Below, piece by piece: positions 27,983 through 35,515 of a stretch of DNA of 64,000 nt. Made by a program: the position numbers and the translations under genes. The stretch is from Caldilineales bacterium (GTDB taxonomy: Bacteria; Chloroflexota; Anaerolineae; J102). Under the pieces are notes generated by a model that ran no database searches, was not told the origin of the DNA, and saw nothing but the letters and a program-made list of their open reading frames with translations. Position 1 is the first letter of the stretch. Every line of letters begins with the position of its first letter. The stretch is from the NCBI GenBank assembly GCA_019695115.1, contig JAIBAP010000002.1, positions 62,001 to 126,000 on the forward strand, written 5' to 3'.

Positions 27983-29047
27983 TTAACGGCGGGTGCGATT
28001 ACGAGCGTGGTCGGCGTGGCGGGCCAGGGCCAGTTCGATCAAGCGGTCGAGCAGCTGGGGATAGGGCAGACCGCTGGCGGCCCACAGTTTGGGATACATG
28101 CTGATGCTGGTGAAACCGGGCATGGTGTTGATCTCGTTCAGGAACAACTCGCCGGTGTCGCCAGCCAGCAGGAAGTCCACACGGCTCAGCCCGCTGCCGT
28201 CCACGGCCCGAAAAGCCTGCACGGCCAGGCCGCGCACCTGTTCGGTCTGTTCGCGGCTGAGGCGGGCGGGGATGACCTCGCGGCTGGCGCCGTCCAGATA
28301 TTTGGCGGCATAGTCGTAGAATTCGTTGCTGGGCAGGATCTCGCCGGGAAGCGAGGCGATGGGGTCGTCGTTGCCCAGGACGGCCACCTCGATCTCTCTG
28401 GCCTGACTCACGCCCTGCTCGACGACGATTTTGCGGTCATAGGCGGCCGCCTCGGCCAGCCCGGCTGCCAGTTCGTCGCGGTCGTGGGCCTTGCTGATGC
28501 CCACGCTGGAGCCGAGGTTGGCGGGTTTGGTGAACAGTGGGTAGCGGAGGGCCGCCTCGAGGCGTTGGAGCACGGCGCCGGGGTCGGCCTGCCATTCGTC
28601 GCGCATCACCAGTTGCCAGGGGGTCTGGGGCAGGCCGTGGGCCGCAAAGACTTGTTTGGCCACGGCTTTGTCCATGGCCAGGGCCGAGCCGAGGACGCCG
28701 CAGCCGACATAGGGGATGCCTGCCAGGTCGAGCAGTCCTTGCAGGGTGCCATCTTCGCCGTAGGTGCCATGAAGCACGGGCAGGATGATGTCGATGCCGG
28801 CCAGGTCGCGAGGGCCGGGCCAGAGGGGGGCGTCTTCGGGGGCGCTGCCGCCGGTGACAAGCTGCTCCAGCGGGTCGCCATCGAACAGCCAACGCCCGGC
28901 CTTGTCGATGCCGATGGGGACGATGGTGTAGCGGTCTTTGTCGAGCGCAGCCAGCACCGATTGCACGCTCATCAGGCTGACGTCGTGCTCGCCAGAGCGG
29001 CCGCCAAAGAGGACGGCGATGCGGAGACGGGAGGAGGGGGGGGGCAT
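27983..29047 (-). CDS. ddl: D-alanine--D-alanine ligase
   Basis: The 354-residue ATP-grasp ligase joins two D-alanines for the peptidoglycan precursor. The N-terminal IAVLFGGRSGEHDVSLMS, the middle GILPVLHGTYGEDGTLQGL-type stretch (about 93-112), KPANLGSSVGISKAH (about 178) and the Mg-binding LSRVDFLL...FLNEINTMPGFTSISMYP (about 290-325) are all present. It is 19 bp upstream of ftsQ and is preceded by a 7-bp-unit array. The start at 29047 has a C-rich leader without a Shine-Dalgarno sequence. Confidence 0.96.
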   Translation of the reverse strand: MPPPSSRLRIAVLFGGRSGEHDVSLMSVQSVLAALDKDRYTIVPIGIDKAGRWLFDGDPLEQLVTGGSAPEDAPLWPGPRDLAGIDIILPVLHGTYGEDGTLQGLLDLAGIPYVGCGVLGSALAMDKAVAKQVFAAHGLPQTPWQLVMRDEWQADPGAVLQRLEAALRYPLFTKPANLGSSVGISKAHDRDELAAGLAEAAAYDRKIVVEQGVSQAREIEVAVLGNDDPIASLPGEILPSNEFYDYAAKYLDGASREVIPARLSREQTEQVRGLAVQAFRAVDGSGLSRVDFLLAGDTGELFLNEINTMPGFTSISMYPKLWAASGLPYPQLLDRLIELALARHADHARNRTRR

Positions 29048-29049
29048 GG

Positions 29050-29135
29050 GGGGTGTGAAACGGGAGGCGTGTTCCGTGTTCCGTGAAACGTGAAACGTGA
29101 GGCGTGAGGCGTGAGGCGTGAGGCGGTGCGAGTTG
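29050..29135. repeat. cgtgaaa/cgtgagg/cgtgttc heptamer array
   Basis: The murB-ddl junction carries about eleven tandem 7-bp units that all share cgtg (cgtgttc, cgtgaaa, cgtgagg). The same units occur at 35420-35515 and in the MITE-like copies. Confidence 0.9.
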
Positions 29136-29187
29136 CGGAGTGAGCACGCCCACGTGCGAACGGCTGCGCAGGACGACTTCGGTTCGG

Positions 29188-30144
29188 TCAGGTCTGGTCG
29201 TCTCTCGTCTCTCGTCCATCGTTGCCGATCAGCTGGATTTCCGGCTCCAGGAGGATGCCGAAGCGGTCGCGGACGGTCTGGCGGATGTGATCGATCAGGC
29301 GGAGGACGTCGGTGGCGGTGGCGCCGCCCTGGTTGACGATGAAGTTGCCGTGCAGGGCGCTGACGCTGGCGCCGCCGATGGTGTAGCCCTTCAGCCCGGC
29401 GGCCTCGATCAGGCGGCCGGCGTAGTCGCCCTCTGGGTTCTTGAAGATGGAGCCGGCGCTTTTGGCGGTCGGCTGGGTGCGACGGCGATGGGCGATGAAG
29501 CGTTTGGCAAGGAGGGCGTCGACGCCATCAGGGTCGGGCCAGAGGCGGAGGGTGGCGGTCAGGACGACGGGGCCAAGTCCGGGGCGGGCGACGAGTGGCT
29601 TCAGGCGGCTGCGTCGATAGGCGAAGCCCAGGTCGGCGGCGGCGACTTCGTGCACCCGGCCATTTTCCCACAACGTGGCGCTTTGCAGGTTATCGGCCAG
29701 GCAGCCGTTGTGGGCGCCCGCATTGCCCACCACGGCGCCGCCCACGGCGCCGGGGATGCTGACGGCCCAGGCCAGACCGCCCAACCTGCGCTTGAGGGCG
29801 CTGTGGGCCAGCCCGGCCAGCGGCGCGCCGCTCTCGGCCCGCAGGCAGGGGGCGGGGTCGTTGTCGGTGGGCCAGGCGATGCGGTGGCACTGGTTGAGGA
29901 TGATCAGCCCGGCCACGCCGGCATCGCTGACGAGGACGTTCGAACCTCCCCCCAGCAGCAGGAACGGCGCCTGCCAACGCCACAGCACATCCAGCGCCGC
30001 GGCCAGCTGTTCGAGACGCCGGACGATGAGCAGGGCTTCGGCGGGGCCGCCGATGCGAAAGCTGGTGAACGGCGCCAACGCTACCTGGCTCTGGATGCCA
30101 TAGCGGCCAAAGGAGGCGAGTTCGGCGAGGAGGGCGGGGGGCAT
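29188..30144 (-). CDS. murB: UDP-N-acetylenolpyruvoylglucosamine reductase MurB
   Basis: The 318-residue FAD enzyme reduces UDP-GlcNAc-enolpyruvate to UDP-MurNAc. The FAD-binding signature TSFRIGGPAE (about residue 27) and LLLGGGSNVLVSD (about 61) are clear. SIPGAVGGAVVGNAGAHNG (about 130), the active-site SAGSIFKNPEGDYAGRLIEAAGLKG (about 230-255) and the terminal VRDRFGILLEPEIQLIG follow. The length and the YRRSRLK segment fit type I/II bacterial MurB. It lies between murC and ddl. Confidence 0.96.
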   Translation of the reverse strand: MPPALLAELASFGRYGIQSQVALAPFTSFRIGGPAEALLIVRRLEQLAAALDVLWRWQAPFLLLGGGSNVLVSDAGVAGLIILNQCHRIAWPTDNDPAPCLRAESGAPLAGLAHSALKRRLGGLAWAVSIPGAVGGAVVGNAGAHNGCLADNLQSATLWENGRVHEVAAADLGFAYRRSRLKPLVARPGLGPVVLTATLRLWPDPDGVDALLAKRFIAHRRRTQPTAKSAGSIFKNPEGDYAGRLIEAAGLKGYTIGGASVSALHGNFIVNQGGATATDVLRLIDHIRQTVRDRFGILLEPEIQLIGNDGRETRDDQT

Positions 30145-30147
30145 GGG

Positions 30148-30350
30148 AGGGTAACAGTGGTCAGTAGTCAGTGGTCAGTAATCAGTGGTTAGTGATCAGT
30201 GATCAGAATCAGGTAACAATCAACAATCAACAATCAACAATCAACAATCAACGGCGCACATGCTACTGGACTACCAGTCTACCGATCTACTTGTCTACCT
30301 ATCTACCTATCTACCTGTCTACCTGTCTACTTGTCTACTTATCTACTTCC
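30148..30350. repeat. Compound array: cagtggt and caacaat heptamers, then an 8-bp ctac array
   Basis: The murC-murB gap holds about eight cagtggt/cagtaat/gatcagt units, five caacaat units (30216-30250) and then an 8-bp-period run of ctacctat/ctacctgt/ctacttgt units (about 30278-30346). The change from 7 to 8 bp is unique in this window. No gene is seen here. Confidence 0.88.
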
Positions 30351-31750
30351 CTCAACAAGGCTGGGGCAAGGTCGGTGGCGTTGCCGGCGCTGAGGATGAC
30401 GACGAGGCTGCCGGGGCCGGCGGACGCCTTCAGGGTCTGGAGGGTGGCGGCAAGGTCGCCGGTGGGCAGGGCCTGGGGATGGCGGCTGGCGGCGGCGATT
30501 TGGGCGGGGGTGATGCCGGGATCGACCGGCTCGCGGGCGGCGTAGATGTCGGTGATCAGAACGTGGTCGGCGGCGGCGAAGGCGCCGTCGAAGCGGTCGA
30601 GCAGGGCGCGGGTGCGGCTGTAGGTGTGGGGCTGGTAGACGGCCCAGAGTTCGCGGTGGGGATAGGCGGCGCGGGCCGCGGCCAGGGTGACGCGGATTTC
30701 GGTGGGGTGGTGGGCGTAGTCATCCACCACCAGCACGCCGTTGGCTTCGCCCCGGACTTCGAAGCGCCGTCCTGCCCCGCGGAAGTCGGCCAGCAGGGGG
30801 GCGGCCGTGGCGATGGGGAGGCCGGAGAGGGCGGCGGCGACCAGGGCGGCGGCGCTGTTGAGGGCGTTGTGCAGGCCGGGGACGGCCACGCGCACGGTGT
30901 GCAGGGTGCCATCGGGGCCGCACAGACCGTAGGTCGTCTGGTGTTGTTCGATCTCGATGTTGCGGACGGCCCAGGCCGCCCCAGAGCGATTGCCAAAGCC
31001 ATGCCAGTTCGAAGCGGGGTGTTCGGCGGCCAGGCGGCGCAGGGTGGGGTCGTCGTGGCAGTAGATGATGTGGCCGCCGGGCTGCAGGCGGGCGATGAAG
31101 CGACGGAACGAGTCCTCGTAGGCGTCGGCGGTGGGGAAGCAGTCGGGGTGGTCCCAGTCGATGTTGGTCAGGACGATGAGGTGGGGGGCCAGGCCGAGGA
31201 AGGCGTGGTCATACTCGTCGGCTTCGATCACGAAATAGGGGCCGGCGCCGAGTGCGCTTGCACCCAGATCGGGCAGGGTGCTGCCGATGATGTAGCCGGG
31301 CGAGCGACCGCTGCGGGTCAGTACATGGGTGATCATGCCGGTGGTCGTCGTTTTGCCATGCGTTCCGGCCACGGCGATGACCCTGCGCCCGCCGGTGAGG
31401 GGGCCGAGCAGGTCCTGGCGTTTGACCACCGGGATGCCGGCCGCCTGGGCGGCGAGGAGTTCGGGGTTCTGGGCCGGGACAGCCGACGAGATGAGGACCA
31501 GGTCGGGTAGGGCCGGGCCGGTGGGGCGGCGCAGGTGGGCGGCGTCATGGCCCAGGCTGACGCCGGCGCCCGCCTGCGCTAATGCCGCCATCCGGGCCGA
31601 GGCCGACTGATCGCTGCCGCTGACCTGAAAGCCCATCTCCAGCAGGACGGCGGCGATGGGCGCCAGACCGCTGCCGCCGATTCCGATCAGATGGAAGCGG
31701 TGGCGCCGGCGTTGGTCAGGCGGGAGGGCGAAGAGCGAGGGCCAGGACAT
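30335..31750 (-). CDS. murC: UDP-N-acetylmuramate--L-alanine ligase MurC
   Basis: The 471-residue Mur ligase adds L-Ala to UDP-MurNAc. The N-terminal nucleotide motif HLIGIGGSGLAPIA (about 20), the ATP-binding AVAGTHGKTTTTGMI (about 120), FVIEADEYDHAFL and ILTNIDWDHPD (about 180-205) and the C-terminal DDYAHHPTEIRVTLAAAR are diagnostic. ATG 31750 opens directly before a 45-bp palindrome. An in-frame extension upstream reads into the palindrome and a different gene, so it was not used. The last codons lie next to the 8-bp ctac array. Confidence 0.95.
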   Translation of the reverse strand: MSWPSLFALPPDQRRRHRFHLIGIGGSGLAPIAAVLLEMGFQVSGSDQSASARMAALAQAGAGVSLGHDAAHLRRPTGPALPDLVLISSAVPAQNPELLAAQAAGIPVVKRQDLLGPLTGGRRVIAVAGTHGKTTTTGMITHVLTRSGRSPGYIIGSTLPDLGASALGAGPYFVIEADEYDHAFLGLAPHLIVLTNIDWDHPDCFPTADAYEDSFRRFIARLQPGGHIIYCHDDPTLRRLAAEHPASNWHGFGNRSGAAWAVRNIEIEQHQTTYGLCGPDGTLHTVRVAVPGLHNALNSAAALVAAALSGLPIATAAPLLADFRGAGRRFEVRGEANGVLVVDDYAHHPTEIRVTLAAARAAYPHRELWAVYQPHTYSRTRALLDRFDGAFAAADHVLITDIYAAREPVDPGITPAQIAAASRHPQALPTGDLAATLQTLKASAGPGSLVVILSAGNATDLAPALLREVDK

Positions 31751-31768
31751 GGTGGGGATTGGAGATTG

Positions 31769-31813
31769 GAGATCGGAGATTGGAGATTGGTCCAATCTCC
31801 AATCTCCGATCTC
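31769..31813. repeat. 45-bp perfect palindrome made of gattgga heptamers
   Basis: Arms 31769-31790 and 31792-31813 are exact reverse complements around one base, each composed of 7-bp units (gattgga and relatives). The right arm ends one base before the stop codon of the upstream membrane protein gene, and the left arm ends 18 bp before the murC ATG. The central unpaired loop would be small, so in RNA the tip must open. Confidence 0.92.
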
Positions 31814-31814
31814 T

Positions 31815-32381
31815 TTACCTGCGAACGCGGGCAATGAGCATGAGCATGAGCAGCGCCCCCCAATAGATGGGGTCGATGACGACGGGGGGCAGCAGGCCGG
31901 TGAGTCGCTCGGCCAGAGGGGTGAGGGGGAGGGTGAGGAAGAGGGGGCTTCCGGTCGGGCCGCGGAAGTCGGCAATAGGGTAGTCGTACTTGTCCTGGAA
32001 ATACCACAAGGCCCCTGCCACCAGGATGCCGTTGAGCAGCCCCACCGAGAGGTTGATGAGGAAGCCTTCGCTCCCTTTGCGCAGGGCGCCTTCGAAGGCA
32101 AAGGTCTGGCCGGCGTAGGCTGAAAAGACGATGAGGAGAAAGATGATGCTGTAGGTGAAGGAATAGAGATGCTGTAGGCCGCGCGGGGATGGGTTCAGGT
32201 TGAGGGCATCGCTCAGGCGTTTGATCAGGCCCGGTAGGAAGCGGTCCAAGAAGAAGGTGATCAGGAAGAGAGCGGCAAAGATCAGCGTGGTGACGCCCAG
32301 TTCCTTGGGGTAGCCGCGCACAAGGGCGATGAAGATGAAGAAGATGGCCACTGCCGACCAGAGGATTTCGAGGGGGCCCAC
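31815..32381 (-). CDS. Predicted membrane protein in the dcw cluster
   Basis: The 188-residue protein has about five hydrophobic segments (residues about 5-22, 29-48, 70-92, 108-128 and 165-185). The first pair resembles the start of CvpA-type proteins (LEILWSAVAIFFIFIALVRGYPKELG). No catalytic motif is seen. It is placed between murG and murC together with another small membrane protein, in the same orientation, which suggests a role in envelope assembly or division; this is inferred from position only. Confidence 0.6.
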   Translation of the reverse strand: MGPLEILWSAVAIFFIFIALVRGYPKELGVTTLIFAALFLITFFLDRFLPGLIKRLSDALNLNPSPRGLQHLYSFTYSIIFLLIVFSAYAGQTFAFEGALRKGSEGFLINLSVGLLNGILVAGALWYFQDKYDYPIADFRGPTGSPLFLTLPLTPLAERLTGLLPPVVIDPIYWGALLMLMLIARVRR

Positions 32382-32414
32382 GGTGTGCTGACTCCAGGTA
32401 GAGGTTTTCCGCCG

Positions 32415-33080
32415 CTATTTCGACTTCCCGGCCGGGCGCAGATTGCGCAGGGCAACCAGCAGGACGATGATGATGAACAGCGGCACGATCCACTTATCGA
32501 CGGCGCCATAGAGCCAGTCTAGCGGGGTGAGCAGTGTGCCGAGGGTTGTCCTGATGATTTGGAAGATACCGCTCAACGGCGTTGTCTGGGCGGTGAGCGG
32601 CGGCAGGATGGGTGTGCCGGAGAGGTAGGGGTAGAAGATGTAGGCAAAGAGCAGGCCGTTGGCGATGCCCATGAACATGCCGGTCAGGTGGCTCGCCTTT
32701 TTCTTGATGCGGGCGGCGATGATGAAGGCGAGCAGGAATAAGACCACCATCAGCAGCAGTAGGAAGTCCTGAGCCTGGCTGTCGTTGATCAGATTGCCGA
32801 TTTTTTTGGCGGCGGCCACAGCCGGCTCGAGCTTGGCCAGGTCGAAGTCGCCGGAAAAGAGGGCGCTGACGCCGCCGTTGAGGGCGATCTGGAGCAGGAA
32901 CCAGACGGCATTGACGCCGCTGATGATCCTTCCACCCAGGTAGTCCTCTCGGCTGAACAGAAAGCCCAGGGCGATGAAGCCAAATTTTACCAGCTCGCCC
33001 ATGAAGCCGCGGCGATAGCCCACGACCGCAAAGGCGCCGAGCACCAACAGCATCAGGAGTACGCGTTCGATGTCGTTCAT
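32415..33080 (-). CDS. Predicted CvpA-like membrane protein in the dcw cluster
   Basis: The 221-residue protein starts in a CvpA-like way (LLMLLVLGAFAVVGYRRGFMGELVKFGFIALGF). Further hydrophobic helices lie near 50-70, 105-128, 138-158 and 195-213, and the tail is basic. CvpA-family proteins are inner-membrane proteins of uncertain role linked to envelope stress. The start overlaps the murG stop by 4 nt, so it is translationally coupled to murG. The function is unknown. Confidence 0.62.
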   Translation of the reverse strand: MNDIERVLLMLLVLGAFAVVGYRRGFMGELVKFGFIALGFLFSREDYLGGRIISGVNAVWFLLQIALNGGVSALFSGDFDLAKLEPAVAAAKKIGNLINDSQAQDFLLLLMVVLFLLAFIIAARIKKKASHLTGMFMGIANGLLFAYIFYPYLSGTPILPPLTAQTTPLSGIFQIIRTTLGTLLTPLDWLYGAVDKWIVPLFIIIVLLVALRNLRPAGKSK

Positions 33081-34303
33081 GGGGGGCGTGTCGTGGTTTT
33101 GGCCAGGGCGATGAGGGCATCGGCGAGGCGGTCGGCGGCGTCGGGTCGGGCCAGCGCGGCGCTGGCCTGGCCGAGGGCGTGCAGGCGGTCGGGGTGGTCG
33201 AAGAGCTCGCGCACGGTGGGGAGCAGTTGGCCGGGAAGGTCGGCGTCGTCGATGACGATGGCGGCGTCGCGGTCGGCCAGATAGCGGGCGTTGGGGAGTT
33301 GGTGTTGGCCGGAGATGGGCAAAGGGACGAGGATGGCCGGCAGGCCGAGGGCGGGGAATTCGCCCAGGGTGGAGGCGCCGGCGCGGGTGATGGCAAGGTC
33401 GGCGGCGCAGAGTGCGGCCGTCATCTCCTCGTGCAGGTAGGGGAAGCTACGGTAGCGGCGGCTCTGCTCGGAGCCAAGTCCGGCAACCCGCCTCTGTGCT
33501 GCTTCCCGATCGACTTCGCCCGTGATGTGGATCACTTGCGCCAGGGCCAGCAGGTCGGGCAAGACGCTGGCGGTAGCCTGGTTGATCGAACGCGAGCCGC
33601 GCGAGCCGCCGAAAATGAGCAGGGTGGGTTGGGTCGGGTCGAGGTCGAAACGCTGTCGGGCTTCTTCTTTGCTCAGGCTGCGCCGGCGCAGTTGGCGACG
33701 CACCGGGTAGCCGGTGACGATGGCCTTGCCGGGGAAGAAGGCCGTCGTCTCGGCGAAGCTGACCGCAATCTGGGTGGCGTATCCGGCCAGCCGCTGGACG
33801 GCCAGGCCAGGGGTGACATCGGGCAGGTAGATGAGGATGGGCAGGCGCTGGCGGTGGGCGGCCCAGACGAGCGGGGCGCAGACATAGCCGCCGGTGACAA
33901 AGACGACGTCGGGGCGCCAGTCGTGCAGGAGCCGCCGGGCCTGCCAGGCTCCGCGGGCCAGCCGCAAGCTGTTGCGGGCCAGTTGCAGGGGGTTGCGGAT
34001 GCGCAACTGGCCGGCCGAGATGGCCACGAAGTCGATGCCGGCGTTGGCCGCCATCGTCGCTTCGATGCCATCGGTGGTGCCGGCGTAACAGATGGCGAGT
34101 GGGGACTGGCCGGCTCTAGCGGCGGCTGCGGGCGTAGCCGGTTGTTCGGGGACGGGCGGATTACTGGGATGGACGGATAGGGATGTTTCAGCGGCGGCTG
34201 CGGGCGTAGCCGGTCGTTCGCAGGCCGCGTGCAGAGCCTCCACCGTGGTCAGGATCGGATAGACGTGGCCGCCGGTTCCGCCGCCAGAGACGATCAAGCG
34301 CAT
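33077..34303 (-). CDS. murG: MurG N-acetylglucosaminyltransferase with a repeat-derived insertion
   Basis: MurG transfers GlcNAc to lipid I to give lipid II at the inner membrane. RLIVSGGGTGGHVYPIL opens the protein at ATG 34303 behind a GGAGG ribosome binding site. ISAGQLRIRN, VFVTGGYVCAP (about 150), LLIFGGSRGSRSINQA (about 240) and LAITRAGASTLGEFPALGLPAILVPLP (about 320-345) are family marks. The length (408) exceeds the usual 350-360 because of a Pro/Ala-rich insert at about residues 27-65. The insert carries two copies of the PATPAAAA stretch encoded by 25-bp repeats. The insert replaces the loop right after the GGTGGH motif. The gene overlaps ftsW by 116 bp. Confidence 0.94.
   Translation of the reverse strand: MRLIVSGGGTGGHVYPILTTVEALHAACERPATPAAAAETSLSVHPSNPPVPEQPATPAAAARAGQSPLAICYAGTTDGIEATMAANAGIDFVAISAGQLRIRNPLQLARNSLRLARGAWQARRLLHDWRPDVVFVTGGYVCAPLVWAAHRQRLPILIYLPDVTPGLAVQRLAGYATQIAVSFAETTAFFPGKAIVTGYPVRRQLRRRSLSKEEARQRFDLDPTQPTLLIFGGSRGSRSINQATASVLPDLLALAQVIHITGEVDREAAQRRVAGLGSEQSRRYRSFPYLHEEMTAALCAADLAITRAGASTLGEFPALGLPAILVPLPISGQHQLPNARYLADRDAAIVIDDADLPGQLLPTVRELFDHPDRLHALGQASAALARPDAADRLADALIALAKTTTRPP
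34118..34214. repeat. Two direct 25-bp repeats within murG, the second also in ftsW
   Basis: Identical 25-bp copies lie at 34118-34142 and 34190-34214, 72 bp apart (24 codons). On the minus strand the murG frame reads PATPAAAA. In the ftsW frame the second copy encodes TGYARSRR and leads straight into the TGA stop at 34190-34188. The DNA between the copies resembles the ggatggg heptamer array found upstream of mraY. Confidence 0.9.
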
Positions 34304-35414
34304 CGAAGCGAATGCCTCCTCCCCCGCGTGAGATGTTGAGCAAGATGCCGACGGCGCCCAGGTTGATGACCGTGCTGGAGCCGCCATAGCTGAAAAACGG
34401 CAGGGGTAAGCCAGAGAGAGGGAAGGTGGCCGTGATCACGGCCATGTTGATGAAGGCTTGTGCTACGAGCCAGGTGGTGATGCCAAATGCAAGCAGGGCG
34501 CCAAAGCTATCCCTTGCAGCCATGGCGATGCGGGTGCCGCGGTAGGCGAAGAAGAGGAACAGCGCCAGGACCAGGAGCGTGCCCACCAGCCCCAGTTCTT
34601 CGCCCACGACGGCGAAGATGCTGTCGGAATGGACTGCCGGCAGGCCGCCGGGCAACTTGTGGACGCTGTTGGCCAGCCCCTGACCGAAGACGCCGCCTTC
34701 GACCAGGGCATACAGAGCCTCGCGCAGATGGAAGTTCTGCGTCTGGATGGGGTTGCCGATCGAGGAGATGAAGATGGTCATCCGCTCGTGAGCGTGCGGC
34801 GACAGGATGATGACGGCGGCAAAGGTGACGGCCCCCAGCGCCGTGAGGATGACCATCTGGACGAGGTTGGCGCCGGCAATGAAGAACATCGCTACCGCCG
34901 TCACGCTGATCATCATGGCTGTGTCGATGTCGGGCTGGGCCAGGATCAGTCCGACCAGCAGGCCCAAGAGGACGGCGAAGGGCACCAGGCTGATGCTGAC
35001 GTTGCGCGCCATCGAGCCTTTGGAACTGAGCCAGGCGGCGATGTAGATGATGATGGCGAGTTTGGCGATTTCGGACGGTTGCACCGAACCGTCGAAGAAC
35101 TGGCGCCGGGCGCCGAATTTGGCCGCGCCAAATACCAACACCAGCAGCAGCAGCAAGAGGGTGATGGCCATGATCGGCAAGGCCCACTTCTGCCAGAGGC
35201 GATAGTCGATGTTGAGGGCCACGACCAACGCCCCCGCCCCAATGCCTGTCCAGATCAGCTGCCGTATGAAGAAATAGAGCGGGTTTTCGGTGTTGACATA
35301 GGCGAAGGCATAGGAGGCGCTGAAGACCATCACCAGGCCGAATCCAACCAGCGCCGCCATCAGCACCAGCAAGGGATAATCGAAGGTGGGGAGGAGGGGT
35401 TTGTTGCGGGTCAT
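34188..35414 (-). CDS. ftsW: Lipid II polymerase / flippase-family protein FtsW
   Basis: A SEDS-family membrane glycosyltransferase of about 408 residues, from ATG 35414 (ribosome binding site AGGAGA). About ten membrane helices are visible. Motifs include FSASYAFAY near the start, LAQPDIDTAMM (about 190; the Asp aligns with the catalytic region of SEDS proteins), GGLPAVHSDSIFAVVGEELGLVG (about 260-283) and LPFFSYGGSSTVINLGAVGILLNIS (about 348-372). It acts with the septal PBP encoded by ftsI. The C-terminal 40 residues run into murG in another frame and end in a repeat-derived TGYARSRR. Confidence 0.94.
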   Translation of the reverse strand: MTRNKPLLPTFDYPLLVLMAALVGFGLVMVFSASYAFAYVNTENPLYFFIRQLIWTGIGAGALVVALNIDYRLWQKWALPIMAITLLLLLLVLVFGAAKFGARRQFFDGSVQPSEIAKLAIIIYIAAWLSSKGSMARNVSISLVPFAVLLGLLVGLILAQPDIDTAMMISVTAVAMFFIAGANLVQMVILTALGAVTFAAVIILSPHAHERMTIFISSIGNPIQTQNFHLREALYALVEGGVFGQGLANSVHKLPGGLPAVHSDSIFAVVGEELGLVGTLLVLALFLFFAYRGTRIAMAARDSFGALLAFGITTWLVAQAFINMAVITATFPLSGLPLPFFSYGGSSTVINLGAVGILLNISRGGGGIRFDALDRLWRRNRRPRLSDPDHGGGSARGLRTTGYARSRR

Positions 35415-35419
35415 GGGTT

Positions 35420-35515
35420 CTCCTGGGGTGTGATGCGTGGTGCGTGGTGCGTGTTCCGTGAGGCGTGAAACGTGAGGCGTGAAACGTGAGGCGTGGGGTG
35501 TGAGGCGTGGGGTGT
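35420..35515. repeat. cgtg-type heptamer array upstream of ftsW
   Basis: Some 90 bp of 7-bp units (cgtggtg, cgtgttc, cgtgagg, cgtgaaa, cgtgggg) fill the murD-ftsW junction. They are the same unit family as at 29050-29135. Confidence 0.9.

Noticed and set aside
30148-30334. Small RNA gene in the murC-murB gap
   Set aside because: Only tandem repeats are visible; no promoter and terminator pair frames them.
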